A DNA stretch of 64,000 bases from Thinopyrum elongatum (lineage: Eukaryota; Streptophyta; Magnoliopsida; Poales; Poaceae): positions 178,118,942-178,182,941 of the forward strand of contig CM022302.1 in NCBI GenBank assembly GCA_011799875.1, written 5' to 3'. This document shows, piece after piece, positions 12,701 to 24,463 of the stretch (positions are counted from its first letter, which is position 1; every line of letters starts with the position of its first letter). The position numbers and the translations under genes were made by a program. The notes under the pieces are model-generated. The model saw nothing but the letters and a program-made list of their open reading frames with translations, had not been told where the DNA came from and did no database searches.

Positions 12701-12798
12701 GTTGGCGCAGGCGCCGTCCGGCGTGCCGGGCTGGCTGCGCTCGTTAGGAAGGAACAAGGTTCCCGTCCAGAACAGGTCTCCGGACGGCGGTGCACCTA
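9795..12798 (-). pseudogene. Element A gag-protease, decayed
   Basis: Minus-strand frame with capsid domain (KYTGSVKPEDWL, LQGTARTWLNSL, STRDYLTRWAEL), a C-x2-H-x7-H-x4-C finger (from PCKFH) and an aspartic protease box, LIDGGSSIN. Stops: TGA 12137-12139 (D has CGA here), TAG 10910-10912, 10886-10888, 10835-10837 and 10181-10183. A frameshift lies near 9850, before the RT. No ATG stands at the PBS: the codon is GTG where D has ATG, so the gag start is unclear. Gag packages the RNA and the protease cuts the polyprotein. Confidence 0.88.
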
Positions 12799-12816
12799 GC
12801 CCCACGGTGGGCGCCA
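12799..12816 (-). other. Primer binding site of element A
   Basis: On the minus strand TGGCGCCCACCGTGGGGC, two bases inside the 5' LTR end at 12819. The same site serves element C, and D has a mutated version. It begins TGG, pairing with a tRNA CCA end; I cannot name the tRNA with certainty. Confidence 0.85.
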
Positions 12817-12818
12817 AA

Positions 12819-13995
12819 TGTCGGGGGTTGGATGCGACATATGCCAAAGGATGGCTTATCATGGTGGGAGCTAGTAGAACGTCGCCGGTGCCTGGAAGCG
12901 GGATGAGGCGTAGACACGAACGCCGGCGTACTTTACCCAGGTTCGGGGCTCTCCTAGGAGATAACACCCCTAGTCCTGCTCTGCGGGGTCTCCGCATGAT
13001 CACTAAGGCACTAGTGAGTACAAGGTGCTCCTTGAGCTGTATGCCAGAGGTAGAAGAGAGTAGGGCCGACCCTCTCCTCACTCTGAATGAGTCTAGGCTT
13101 TACAGGTCCCCACCCTTTGCATGGGTGCCCTGGGGGGTTTATATAGGCCTACCCCCCAGGGGTACAACAGTCATCTGGCCGGGTGTAGGGTCCGGCGGTC
13201 AGCGTCCCTGGCCGCTGGCTTCTCTGTCGGCTGCTGGGGCCCGCCGCCTAGTGGGCCCCACCGACTGGTCTGGCTCGGAGTTGACAGGCCGCTCCTGCCA
13301 CTTGCGGGTCTCATCAGCTGCTTTTTGCTGTAGCCGTAATGCAGATGACGCGGGCTTGGTCGGGGGGGGGGGCATGGCTACAGTCCCGCCGTCGGGTGGG
13401 AAATCACTGTACCAATATCGTGTCTTTTCTGGTTTAATGGCGCGTGGACTTCAAGGGAGGAGGGGCCGCTTGCTAGAGGCCGGCCTCCCACCGGTCCGAC
13501 TGGTCAGGCTCTGCCGCCTTCCAGTCTCTCGCTGCCTGGTAGGGCCTACCGCCCGCAGGCCGTACCGACAGGCCGTCGTGGGAATAGGGCTTCGCCTGGT
13601 AGGAGTGACGTCAAGGGTGGGGTGGCCATAGTGCCACATCGTGGGGAGATCTCTGCCTGTACGGAGCACTGTGGCCGCGCCGTGCCCTGGATATGGGGGG
13701 AATGGGCTATACTGTAGCCACATCCTGTCTTGTCTTCTTAATGGGGGCGTAGACTTTGAGGGCGTCGTGGGCCGCCTGTTCCAGGAGCCGGCCTCTCTGG
13801 AGGCCGCCTGCTAGGAGTCGGCCCGTCTTGGGGCCGTCTTCTGGTGCTTGGCCGTCCTCTGGCATCCGGCCTCATGAGCCAGCCGGCCACCAGAAGGTGG
13901 CGCTTCATCCTTGATGCTTGAGGGGCGCAGCCGGCCCAATGTCTTGAAATGCTCAGGGACCCGGGTCAGGCTACCCGTGGCCCATTACTCCGACA
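12819..13995 (-). repeat. Element A 5' LTR
   Basis: 1177 bp, minus orientation, starting TGTCGGAGTAATGGGCC at 13995 and ending CGACA at 12819. A TATATAAA box lies at 13138-13145 (minus strand), so transcription of gag-pol should start some 30 bp to its left. Confidence 0.93.
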
Positions 13996-14000
13996 CCTGG
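13996..14000. repeat. Target-site duplication of element A, right copy (cctgg)
   Basis: One mismatch to cctag at 241-245. Confidence 0.7.
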
Positions 14001-14568
14001 TCAAAGTCATACGTTGACCACCTTCATAGGCGAAGAAAAATGGAAGTTCCAGAAGGCCTAGTACAAGAAGGAGAATTTCTGAGGAACAACGTTCTTACAC
14101 TGGCTCCTGAAGAAATTGTCACTGTTCAGAAGGAGATCAGAGACCTCAGTGATGAATTTGACAAATATCATGCAGATTGGCTCGGTGCCATAGTCAGATT
14201 TGTCAAGATTGCCAAGAACCTAAAGACAGACATTGCAGCATCATCGCAATAGCAAATTCCTCAGGCTGAAGCATCTACTCAGCATGCTGAAGAAACTGCA
14301 AGCACAGCTGATGAAAATCAGGCTGCTGAAGAAGCTACCAGGGCTGAAGAAATTCCAGCTCCTGAAGTCACAGCCAGGGCAATCATCAATGTTGCGCCTG
14401 AAGAACAACTCAGGCCAGCTAAAGAATCTGCTGTGTCTGAAGAAATTGCACCAACTTCATCTTCTCCTCTAGCAAAAACTTCAAGGGTGAAGAAAACCAC
14501 ACTTCCTTCTGCATCAGAAGTGAAGAAAACGAAGGTTGCAGAGAAGGAAGCCGCAAAGAAGAGGAAAA
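14001..14568 (+). pseudogene. Element O coding fragment, second piece
   Basis: Plus-strand frame resuming after A. An alpha-helical stretch (about 14040-14250, EEIVTVQKEIRDLSDEFDKYH) is followed by TAG at 14250-14252 and then a Glu/Ala/Thr-rich low-complexity run rich in EE-I and A-P repeats, ending in a basic KKTKVAEKEAAKKRK segment at the insertion of B. The same frame continues at 24469. Family not recognised. Confidence 0.6.
14564..14568. repeat. Target-site duplication of element B, left copy (gaaaa)
   Basis: The right copy at 24464-24468 reads gaaag, one transition different. The two lie exactly at TGTTGA..TCAACA ends. Confidence 0.65.
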
Positions 14569-15856
14569 TGTTGACACCAGATTTTGGCATGGTCAAGAAC
14601 TTATTTAAGATGACCTCAAATCGAAAAACATTCAACACGAGAAAGCTTCGTCTCGTCGAGCCAATTGATTTTCATATATAAATCGTCTCAATCCAAGGTC
14701 GTATGTGACTTGCAGAGGCAAACCAAGATCAGGATATATTTTCAGTCGAGAAATCCGAGTAAAAAGCTTGCCAGCAAAAGGAAAAGCTTGCCGGCGTGGA
14801 AGCTTGCCGGTGTGAAAGCTTGCTGGGATGGAAATCTTGCCGGTGTGAAAGCTTGCCGGGGTGGAAATCTTGCCGGTGTGAAAGCTTGCCGGCGTGGAAG
14901 CTTGCCGGGGTAGAAACCTTGCCGGGGTGGAAACCTTGCCGGTGTGAAATCTTGCCGGGGTGGAAAGCTTGCCGGGAAAAAGCTTGTCGGAAAAGTGGAA
15001 GCTGTCAAAGTCAATCCGACCAGGAGTTGGAGATGGGCTCGAAAGGTTATTCAGATGACCTCGGATGGAAAAGTGTTATACATGGAAGTTGTGCGTATCA
15101 TCGAAACGGTCAACTTTGCTTTTGGAGTCATCACCGTCGGAGATAGTATACGGCCTACAAAGTTGTTACAAGACTCGAACAGTTCAGAAAACTGCATAAT
15201 TGAATCCGACCCACAGTTAAAGATGGGCCCTAAAAGTCATAAAGACGGCCTTAAAAGGAGAAGTGCCTCACATTGTATTATGCAGATCATCAAGGAGGAC
15301 AAGTTTGATGTTGAACTCGACTCCATCCGAGTTAATATACGATTTCTACGGCCCATGCAAGAAGCAGGACAGAAGTATGGGACAGATTCGGGCTGAATCC
15401 GAGTTGGACTGGAACTAGAACTGTAGGACGTGAATTGATGTAATTTTCTTGTAACGAAAGCCTAGATGAATCCTTTACTTGTACGGGAAGTCCAGCCGCC
15501 TCTTATATATGTTAGGGGTGACGGCCGATTGAAACAACACACAATCGAACAAATCAATATACTACTTTTTCAGTCTACGTTTTATCCCTCCATCGTTTTT
15601 CTGTCTCGTTCTTCGCTGTTCCTCGAGTTTAAGAGCTGCAAATCCCGAGGATCTAGGGGTGAGCGAATCGACCTAGGGCAGCCCATAGCCGCCGCACTCT
15701 CTGACGGGGTCCCTCCCGGGCGTGTGGGGTTTCGGGTCTCAAAAGCGCCCGCCGACTGTCTTGCGTATCGCGCTGTCGGTCGGGTCTCCTTCGATGTGAG
15801 CTGCGCTGCATCACCCCTGGCGTCGAGGGTACACGTGATGTGTTCGTGTGTCAACA
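14569..15856 (+). repeat. Element B 5' LTR
   Basis: 1288 bp with a TATATAT box at about 15504-15510. The U3 part holds a variable tandem repeat. The 34-bp length difference from the 3' LTR equals two repeat units. Confidence 0.9.
14765..14994 (+). repeat. 16-17-bp tandem repeat inside the LTR of element B
   Basis: About 13 degenerate units of the type AGCTTGCCGGNGTGGA. The matching array in the 3' LTR (about 23336-23595) has about two more units. Read as protein it gives meaningless Cys/Gly/Lys-rich ORFs. Confidence 0.85.
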
Positions 15857-15863
15857 CACTTTT

Positions 15864-15881
15864 TGGTGACTCCGCTGGGGA
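15864..15881 (+). other. Primer binding site of element B
   Basis: TGGTGACTCCGCTGGGGA, seven bases after the LTR. It resembles, from memory, the complement of a plant tRNA-Arg 3' end, the primer usual for Ogre/Tat elements. Confidence 0.7.
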
Positions 15882-15907
15882 CTGAAGATCAATCATCATC
15901 ATCCACC

Positions 15908-18900
15908 ATGTCCGATCTTCCCAAGCCATCTGAGGTAGATGCCGATAACATCATTAAGCCCAGTCTTGATGAGATATCGGCTGATCATCGCCAAGTCTAT
16001 GAGGAGTACAAGAAGGTGCGCGAGGAGAAGGACTTGCAAGAGTTCCTTGCAAAGTTCAAGAAGGATCGTCAAGGCAACATCACTCTGATTGAAGAAATCA
16101 AGTTCCCTCCTCTTCAAGCTGAGCAGGTTAAACCCTCTGTAAGTACTGCCTTTTCTCCTGAGCAGTGGGCTGAGATTGAGAGTTGTATTGCTGATGGTAA
16201 CAATCTGGTTTATCAAACTTTCCTAGAAAATACTAATGCTCAGAAGAATATATCTCAATCATCTAGTGGTAATGGTGGTATAGCTGCTAGTGTGCAAAAC
16301 CCTAATCTGGCTTTACCTATTTCATCGGCGCCTCCCGTGCTGATGACTTATTATCCTACCCAAACTAATCAGATTGTGGCTGCACCCATTAATCCTATCA
16401 TGAGCATGCCAGGTTCGGTGGCAACGCCAAACCAAACCCTACCTACAGGTACAACCACTCGGCCACTACCGAACTATGGTTCGGCATACATGCCACAATT
16501 CCTACCTACAGCTAGTAGTCCTACTCCTCATATGCCACTGCAACAAGCTTCATCGTCTACTACAAACGATGCCCTAGGTAATTTTAGACAGGAGATGGCT
16601 AAGATGCTTAGAGAGAATTTTGGAGTTGAGTTGCCTCGAAATCGGATTTACCAAAAGCCGTACCCCGAGTACTTTGATGCCATCCAGTGTCCTCCGGGAT
16701 AAAAAATTCCAGATTTTGTTATGTTTAACGGAGAAGGCACAAAAACCACATGGGAGCATGTTAGTCAATATTTAGCACAATTAGGTGAGGCAGGCTCGCT
16801 AAATGAATTGAAAGTGCGTTTGTTTCCTTTATCATTAACTGGTACTGCATTTTCATGGTTTTCTTCTTTACCACATGGTTCCATTCGGGTTTGGTCGCAG
16901 CTAGAGCAGAAATTTCTTGATCACTTTTATAGTGGCGACAATGAACTCAAGTTGTCACATCTAACATTGGTTAAACAGAAGCATGATTAATCGGTCTCCG
17001 ATTACGTCAAGAGATTTAGAGAAACAAAAAACCGGTGTTATAGTTTGGTGATAACTGAGAGAGACTTGGTAGACCTAGTGCTGAGTGGTTTGAGAACTCC
17101 CATTAGAGAAAAGCTAGAAGGCTATGAGTTCTTAAATATCAACCAAGTCTTACAAAGGGCTTTGGCTCATGAAAGCCGAAGCAAAGATCTCAAAGAAGTG
17201 CATAGATATAAAGCTGATCGTCCTAAGATGAACATGGTTGAATATGATAGTGATCACTCGGACGATGAGGGTGATATCTATGCTACTGAATTTGTTTGGC
17301 CATCTAAGGCCAAACCCTTTACTTGCAATGATCTGAAACCGATTCATAAGAATCATGATGAAGAGGTGAAGTTTACTTTTAACATTGCCAAGTGTGATAA
17401 AATATTTGATGCTTTGCTGCAAGCCAGAATTATTAGAATATCTCATACTTTACCGCCGTTTGAAGAGCTGAAACGGCGCGCTTATTGCAAGTATCATAAT
17501 TCTTTTTCTCATGCTACTAATGACTGCAATGTTTTTCGACGGCAGATACAATCGGCCATTAATGACGGACGATTGAACTTTTCTGAGATGCAAGTTGATA
17601 AACAGCCCTTTCCAATGAATACCATGGAGTTGGAGGGGAAGAAGCTACTCATTCGGCCGGAGGTAGCCGAATCTGCTAATAAAGCTAATGTCATTGTTGG
17701 TGAGCCCAGGAAAGACAAGGAGGGCGGCAAGGTCTTGGGGAGACAGGTTGTGCTTCATAAGCAACCCGATGGCAAGGAGGTGATCAAAATCACCATCAAG
17801 AATCCTGCACTCGGGGGGCAACCGCAAGTGCAAGAAAATACTCGTGTTAAATTTGTTAAGCCCAAGAGTCTAGAGGTTGGCAAGTGGAAGACAAATGAAG
17901 CTAAAGTGCAGCGCAAGAAAATCAAGCCAACTTTTGATATGTTGTTGTCCAAGTATGCCAGTCAAGCGGCCGGTTCTAGCTCTAACCGGTCATCAAATTT
18001 GAAGCGCTCAAGGTCACCTCCTCGGGAAGAATTTCAGCATTATGCAAGGCCATATGGGTAGTGGACACCGGGACCATGGATGCCGCCACCCCCCCTATGC
18101 GCCATAATACATGGGAGACTTCAATGGAGGATGGTGGCAGCCCCCAATGGCCCCTTATGCTTTTCATCCGGGTTGGGCAGAACCAAGGACGCCCGTTCAT
18201 GAGAGACTTTCTTATCCCACACGAGGCCGTTTGAACAATGGTGTCAATCAACCAATGCAAGATAATCAAAAAAGGGTTGGCAAGCAAGTGTGGCGTGCTA
18301 AATCACCAGGTGCAGAAATTTCAGAGCCTAGCAAGCAAAATGAGAAGAATACTAGTGCTGAAACTATTATGATAGGCACTAAAGAATTGACAATCAAAGA
18401 GCCAATTATTGTTGAAAAACCGGCTGGTTCCAATAAAGATGTGGTTGTTGTCCAGCAAGGTCCCATGGCTAATGATCATGAAGCTAGCACAAGCAAGGCC
18501 AAGTCGAGGGATCCAAAATATACTCAGCCTAAGTGGTGTCCTTTCGGTCTGACCAAGGCACAAAAAAGGAGACTACAGCGCATGAGGAGTCAAGAGATGG
18601 CAGAACAGGAGGCCGAGAAGCAAAGAGATAAATTGTTCAATGACATTCGGCCCATGGTACCTACAAAACAAATATGGATGCCTAAACAAATACAAGGTGC
18701 AGTGGCTTCTACATCTATCACAGCAGCACCTACACCACTAAAGGAGGACGATGCCACCACTATTACATCGTCCGCAACACCTATTGATTCCACTTCGCTC
18801 GGACAGATTTCAGAATCGATGAACACACCCGAGGAGGAACATGATATGTTGGATTATGAGCCTACACCAGTCCGCGACGGTATGGATATCAATATGGTGT

Positions 18901-19579
18901 ATTACTTACCCGCTGAATTTCGTGCTATAGATGAAGAAGGGGAAGTGGCTTAGCTAGATTTTGGTCCTAAAAATGCTATATTCGAGAAGCCAAAAGAACC
19001 GGTGACACACTTGAAGCCATTGTTCCTTAAAGGTCATATTAATGGATCGCCGGTTGCTAGAATGCTTGTCGATGGTTGCGCTGTGGTGAATCTTATGCCA
19101 TATTCGGTCTTCAAAAAATTGGGGTTGCATGATGAAGAGTTAATAAAGACCAACATGGTGCTTAATGGATTTGAAGGCAAAGAGAAACTGAAGCCAAAGG
19201 TGTAATGTATGTGGAGCTTACGGTGGGAAGCAAAACTTTGGCTACCGCATTCTTTGTTGCCGAGGTGCAAGGTAACTACAATGTGATATTAGGCCGCGAT
19301 TGGGTTCATGCAAACCAATGTGTGCCGTCTACTATGCACCAGTTTTTGATTCAATGGGTGGATGATGAAGTGGAGGTCATTCATGCGGATAATTCGGCTT
19401 GTGTTGCTTTGGTCGATGCATCGGTGGATTGGCAACATCCCAATGCTACTTGCTTGACGGGACGCAACTTATCAGAATTTGATTTTCTTAGCGCCACAAA
19501 AAGTGGTTTCGTGCCCGTTTCTTTAAAGCCGGTTGGTGGTAATCGGCTCCAAGGTATGATGTATTTAAATGGATTCTAA
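15908..19579 (+). pseudogene. Element B gag-protease, decayed
   Basis: The ATG at 15908 lies 26 bp after the primer site. Gag follows: a Gln/Ser/Pro-rich N part, a capsid core (WEHVSQYL, TGTAFSWFSSLP, VKRFRETKNRCYSL), a CKYHN..ATNDC finger and a basic region. The protease box reads VDGCAVVN, with Cys where related boxes have Gly or Ser. Breaks: TAA 16700-16702, TAA 16988-16990, TAG 18059-18061, a frameshift at the C run near 18085, TAA about 18105, TAG 18951-18953, and frameshifts near 19200 and 19565. Confidence 0.85.
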
Positions 19580-21731
19580 CTCAGATTGGTTGCAAAAGCG
19601 TCTTGTTGAATATCGGTCCAATGAGAATGATATGTATGAATCTATAGAGGAGTTAGATGATATGGATAAATTAGTACAAGGTTTTACGTCGGCCGATCCC
19701 TTAGAAGAGATAGACATAGGAGATGGTTCAATTCCTAGGCCGACATTTGTAAACGAAAATTTAAGAGCCGATCATAAAGCTAAGTTGATCGAGCTTTTGA
19801 AAGAATATGTTTGTTGCTTTGCATGGGAATATCATGAGATGCCAGGTTTAAGCCGAGAGCTAGTGGAGCATCGGTTACCTATAAAGGCTGGTTTTAGACC
19901 ATACAAGCAATCGGCCAGAAAGTTTAATCCAAAAACATATGACCGGATCAAGGAAGAGATCGGTCTTTTGCTTAAAGCTAATTTTATTAGACCTTGCAGG
20001 TATGCCGAGTGGATTTCTAACATTGTACCAGTAGAGAAGAAAGGCTCCGGCAAGTTGAGGGTGTGCATTGATTTCAGAGATTTGAATAGAGCTACACCTA
20101 AAGATGAGTATCCCATGCCAATAGCCGATATGCTTATTAATGATGCTTCTGGACATAAGGTCATTAGCTTTCTTGATGGTAATGCGGGGTATAACCAGAT
20201 TTTTATGGCCGAAGAGGACATGTCCAAAACGGCTTTTCGATGTCCTGGTTTCCTTGGTTTATTTGAGTGGACAGTGATGACCTTTGGATTAAAAAATGCC
20301 GGTGCCACGTATAAAAGGGCTATGAATTTAATTTTTCATGATTTACTTGGCGTTATACTTGAAGTTTATATTGATGATATTGTTGTCAAATCGGATGCTT
20401 TCGAATCTAATCTAGCCGATTTGCGTTTAGCTTTTGAAAGAATGAAAAAATATGGACTGAAGATGAATCCTTTGAAGTGTGCATTCGGCGTGTCAGCTGG
20501 AAAGTTTTTGGGTTTCATTATTCGTGAAGATGGCATAGAGATTGATCCCAAAAAGATAGAGGCCATACAGAAAGTGGAGGCTCCAACATGCAAGAGAGAT
20601 ATGCAAAAGTTCCTTGGCAAGGTCAATTATTTGAGAAGGTTCATAGCTAATCTGTCAGGGAAAGTTGATGCATTTACTCCTATCCTTCGGTTAAAGAACG
20701 ATGTTGATTTCACTTGGGGGGCAAAACAGCAAGAAGCGTTTGATATGATCAAGAACTATTTGTGCACTCCTCCGGTGATGAAAGCGCCCAAGCATAAGGA
20801 ACCCTTTAAGCTTTACATTGCAGCAGAAGAAGGTGTTATTGGTGCTGTTTTGACTCAAGAAACCAAAGGAAAAGAGCATGCTATTACATATTTGATCAGG
20901 CGTCTATTGGACGCTGAGACAAGGTATACATTTATTGAAAAACTATGCATATGCTTATATTATGCTTGCACAAAATTGAGACATTATTTAGTACCGAGTG
21001 CTTGCATAGTAGCTTGTCAAACCGATGTCACTAAATACATGTTGCATAGGCCAATTCTTAGTGGTAGAATTTGCAAGTGGGCTTATGCTTTGATTGAATA
21101 TGATTTGGCTTATGAATCTCTAAAATCCATGAAAGGCCAAATTGTTGCTAATTTTATTGTTGAGCATCGAATTAATGACAAGCATGATGTTGATATAAAC
21201 CTTGTTTCATTAGTACCTTGGAGATTATATTTTGATGGTTCAGTTTGTAGCAATGGCCAAGGTGTTGGTATTGTTTATATATCTCCTCATGGTGCTGTTT
21301 TTGAAGCCTCATGCCGTTTAGAATATTTCTGCACAAATAATCAAGCCGAATATGAAGCATTGTTATCCGGCTTAGAGATGTTGCTTGCCATAAGTGCTAC
21401 ACATATTGAGGCTTTTGGTGATTCATTATTAGTAGTGCAACAAATATCCAAAGTCTTTCAATGTTTTGACGAATCACTTAATGTTTATCTTGATAAATGT
21501 CTAGATATAATTTCTACTTTGGATTATTTTAGTGTTGCTCATATATCTAGACATGACAATTGGAGAGCAAATGAGTCGGCACAACAAGCATCCGGCTATC
21601 ATGTTGATCATGGCATGTTTCATATTTCTCAAAGGCCGATGTCTAGTCTTGCCAACATAGGGGAGGCCGAACCGGAGCCCACCGTTTCGGCCACTAATGA
21701 AATATTCAATGCAGGAGAAAATCAAGACTAG
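19569..21731 (+). pseudogene. Element B reverse transcriptase and RNase H
   Basis: One open frame of 720 codons ending at TAG 21729-21731. RT motifs: VCIDFRDLNRATPKDEYPMP, FLDGNAGYNQI, FGLKNAGATY and catalytic YIDD (20367-20378). A degenerate first RNase H/connection (IAAEEGVIGAVLTQE) is followed by a second, archaeal-type RNase H (LYFDGS, NNQAEYEALL, FGDSLLVV), the dual arrangement typical of the Tat lineage. The first codons belong to the polyprotein; the ATG at 19569 is not a true start. Confidence 0.92.
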
Positions 21732-22971
21732 AGGAAACACATCATTGATTATTTGTGTGATCCTAGTAGAAGGGTGGATAGGGCTGTTCGGCGTATGGCT
21801 TTTAAATATACAATGAGAGATGATGGTCTTTTATCACCGAACGGTTGATGATGTTCTTTTAAAGTGCTTGGATGAGGACCAAGCGAGACTTGCTATGGGA
21901 GAGGTCCATGAAGGTATTTGTGGCACTCATCAATCGGCTCCCAAGATGAAGTGGTTATTGTGACGTGCTGGGTTGATTAATGATTGCTTCAGATATTATA
22001 AAGGGTGTGAAGCTTGTCAAAAATTTGGTGATATTCAATTGGCTCCTGCTGCTATGTTACATCCTATTGTCAAGCCGTGGCCTTTCAGAGGATGGGGTTT
22101 AGACTTTATTGGAGAAATTCACCCGTCTTCCTCAAAGGGGCATCGGTTCGTGTTGGTGGCAACCGATTATTTCACTAAGTGGTCTGAGGCAGTACCTCTC
22201 AAGAACATGACACATACAGAGGTAATCCAATTCATAACTAAGCACATTATTCATAGATTCGGCATTCCTCAAACATTAACTACAGATCAAGGTTCATCTT
22301 TCATGTCACATCAAGTCAGAGAATTTGCCGAATCTTATAACATAAAGTTGCTCAATTCCTCTCCGTATTATGCCCAAGCTAATGGACAAGCTGAGTCCAG
22401 CAATAAAATTTTAATCAAGCTTATCAAGAAGAAGATTGAGGATAATCCGAGGAGATGGCATGAGTTGTTGTCTGAAGCTTTGTGGGCACATAGGATCTTA
22501 AGGCATGGTGCTACGAAGGTGACTACATATGAGCTAGTCTATGGTCAAGAGGCTATTTTACCGGTGGAAGTAAATTTGAATGCTTTGAGAATAGCCAAAC
22601 AAAATGATTTATCGGCAATAGACTTTTATAACTTGATGATGGACAATATTGATGAGGTTGCGGATAAACGTTTGGCTGCTTTGAAGGACATAGAGAGAGA
22701 CAAGTTGAGGGTAGCAAGAGCTTACAATAAGAAAGTTAAGTTGAAGAATTTTCAAGTTGGCGATCTCGTCTGGAAAGTGATTCTACCGATGGGTTCAAGA
22801 GATAGAAAATTCGGGAAGTGGTCTTCGAGTTGGGAAGGTCCTTTTAGGGTTACAAGAGTAGTTCCCGGAAAATCTTATTTGGTGGAATCCGTACAAGGGG
22901 CACTGTTACCTCAAGCTCTCAATGGCAAGTACTTGAAGAAATACCACCCGAATGTGTGGCAAGAAGCCTAA
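21732..22971 (+). pseudogene. Element B integrase
   Basis: Follows the RNase H after a TAG and a frameshift near 21835; TGA at 21961-21963 interrupts the HHCC finger (VHEGICGTH..CEACQKFGD). From 21973 the frame is open to 22971. The catalytic triad is intact: GLDFIG, TTDQGSSF and NGQAESSN. The C-terminal SH3-like part ends near LKKYHPNVWQEA. Confidence 0.9.
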
Positions 22972-23141
22972 GTAGGCAATGGCCGATATATGATTATCGC
23001 CCTTAGCACAAACATGGCCGATACATAATTATCGTCCTGAGAAAAATAAATGGCCAATGGACTATTGGCATTGTCCTTAGAACAAACAAGGTACAAATTA
23101 TTTTTCGGCACACAAGCTTTGCCGATAAACAGGGGGGCATG
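22972..23141 (+). other. 3' untranslated spacer and polypurine tract of element B
   Basis: Short imperfect repeats of ATGGCCGATA..ATTATCG(C/T)CCT, then CAGGGGGGCATG at 23130-23141 directly before the 3' LTR, the purine tract. Confidence 0.7.
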
Positions 23142-24463
23142 TGTTGACACCAGATTTTTGCATGGTCAAGAACTTATTTAAGATGACCTCAAATCAAAAA
23201 ACCTTCAACACGAGAAAGCTTCGTCTCGTCGAGCCGATTGATTTTCATATATAAATCGTCTCAATCCAAGGTCGTATGCGACCTGTAGGGGCAAATCAAG
23301 ATCAGGCTATATTTTCAGTCGAGAAATCCGAGTAAAAAGCTTGCCAGCAAAAGGAAAAGCTTGCCGGCGTGGAAGCTTGCCGGGATGGAAATCTTGCTGG
23401 TGTGAAAGCTTGCCGGTGTGAAAGCTTGCCGGCGTGGAAGCTTGCCGATGTGAAAGCTTGCCGGGGTAGAAACCTTGTCGGTGTGGAAACCTTGCCGGTG
23501 TGAAAGCTTGCCGGGGCGGAAACCTTGCCGGTGTGGAAAGCTTGCCGGGGTGGAAACCTTGCCGGCGTGGAAAGCTTGCCGAGAAAAAGCTTGCCGGAAA
23601 AGTGGAAGCTGTCAAAGTCAATCCGACCAGGAGTTGGAGATGGACTCGAAAGGTTATTCAGATGACCTCGGATGGAAAAGTGTTCTACACAGAAGTTGTG
23701 TGTATCGTCGAAATAGTCAACTTTACTTTTGGAGTCATCATCATCGGAGATAGTATACGGCCTGCAAAGTTGTTACAAGACTCGAATAGTTCAGAAAACT
23801 GCAAAAATGAATCCGACCCACAGTTAAAGATGGGCCCTAAAAGTCATAAAGACGGCCTTAAAAGGAGAAGTGACCGGCGTTATATTATGCAGATCATCGA
23901 GGCGGACAAGTTTGATGTTGAACTCGACTCCAGCCGAGTTAATATGCGATTTCTACGGCCCGCGCAAGAAGCAGGACAGAAGTATGGGACAGATTCGGGC
24001 TGAATCCGAGTTGGACTGAAACTAGAACTGTAGGACGTGAATTGATGTAATTTTCTTGTAAGGAAAGCCTAGATGAATCCTTTACTTGTACGGGAAGTCC
24101 AGCCGCCTCTTATATATGTTAGGGGTGACGGTCGATTGAAACAACACACAATCGAACAAATCAATATACTACTTTTTCAGTCTACGTTTTATCCCTCCAT
24201 CGTTTTTCTCTCTCGTTCTTCGCTGTTCCTCGAGTTTGAGAGCTATGAATCCCGAGGCTCTAGGGGTGAGCGAATTGACCTAGGGCAGCCCATAGCCGCC
24301 GCACTCCCTGACGGGGTCCCTCCCGGGCGTGTGGGGTTTAGGGTCTCAAAAGCGCCCGTCGACTGTCTTGCATATCGCGCTGTCGGTCGGGTCTCCTTCG
24401 ACGTGAGCTGCAGTGCATCACCCCCGGCATCGAGGGTACACGTGACGTGTTCGTGTGTCAACA
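23142..24463 (+). repeat. Element B 3' LTR
   Basis: 1322 bp, TGTTGACAC..GTGTCAACA, with the expanded 16-17-bp repeat at about 23336-23595 and a TATATATG box at 24111. Confidence 0.9.

Larger units (their letters stand above)
246..13995 (-). mobile_element. Element A: complete Tat-type Ty3/gypsy LTR retrotransposon on the minus strand
   Basis: 13.75 kb, bounded by two LTRs of exactly 1177 bp with a 5-bp target duplication. Reading right to left: 5' LTR, primer binding site, gag-protease, RT-RNase H-integrase, then an antisense (plus-strand) spliced ORF, a purine tract and the 3' LTR. I counted about 31 differences between the LTRs (about 2.6%), which at 1.3e-8 substitutions per site per year means roughly 1 million years. 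gag-pol has several stops and at least one frameshift, so the copy is dead. D at 50367 is a relative with similar gag and LTR. Confidence 0.93.
14569..24463 (+). mobile_element. Element B: complete Ty3/gypsy (Tat/Ogre-like) retrotransposon, plus strand
   Basis: 9.9 kb with LTRs of 1288 and 1322 bp ending TGTTGACAC..GTGTCAACA. It has a primer site, gag-protease, RT-RNase H and integrase in one direction. There is no antisense ORF, unlike A and C. The coding region has many stops and at least four frameshifts, and the LTRs look more diverged than those of A or C (not counted), so it seems older than both. Confidence 0.92.

Noticed and set aside
12462..13631. 389-codon plus-strand ORF crossing the gag/LTR border of A
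   Set aside because: It runs through the primer site and LTR, and the LTR copy at 246-1422 shows the same frame by chance of composition.
14742..15146. Cys/Gly/Lys-rich ORFs in the LTR of B
   Set aside because: They are translations of the 16-17-bp repeat in several frames on both strands.
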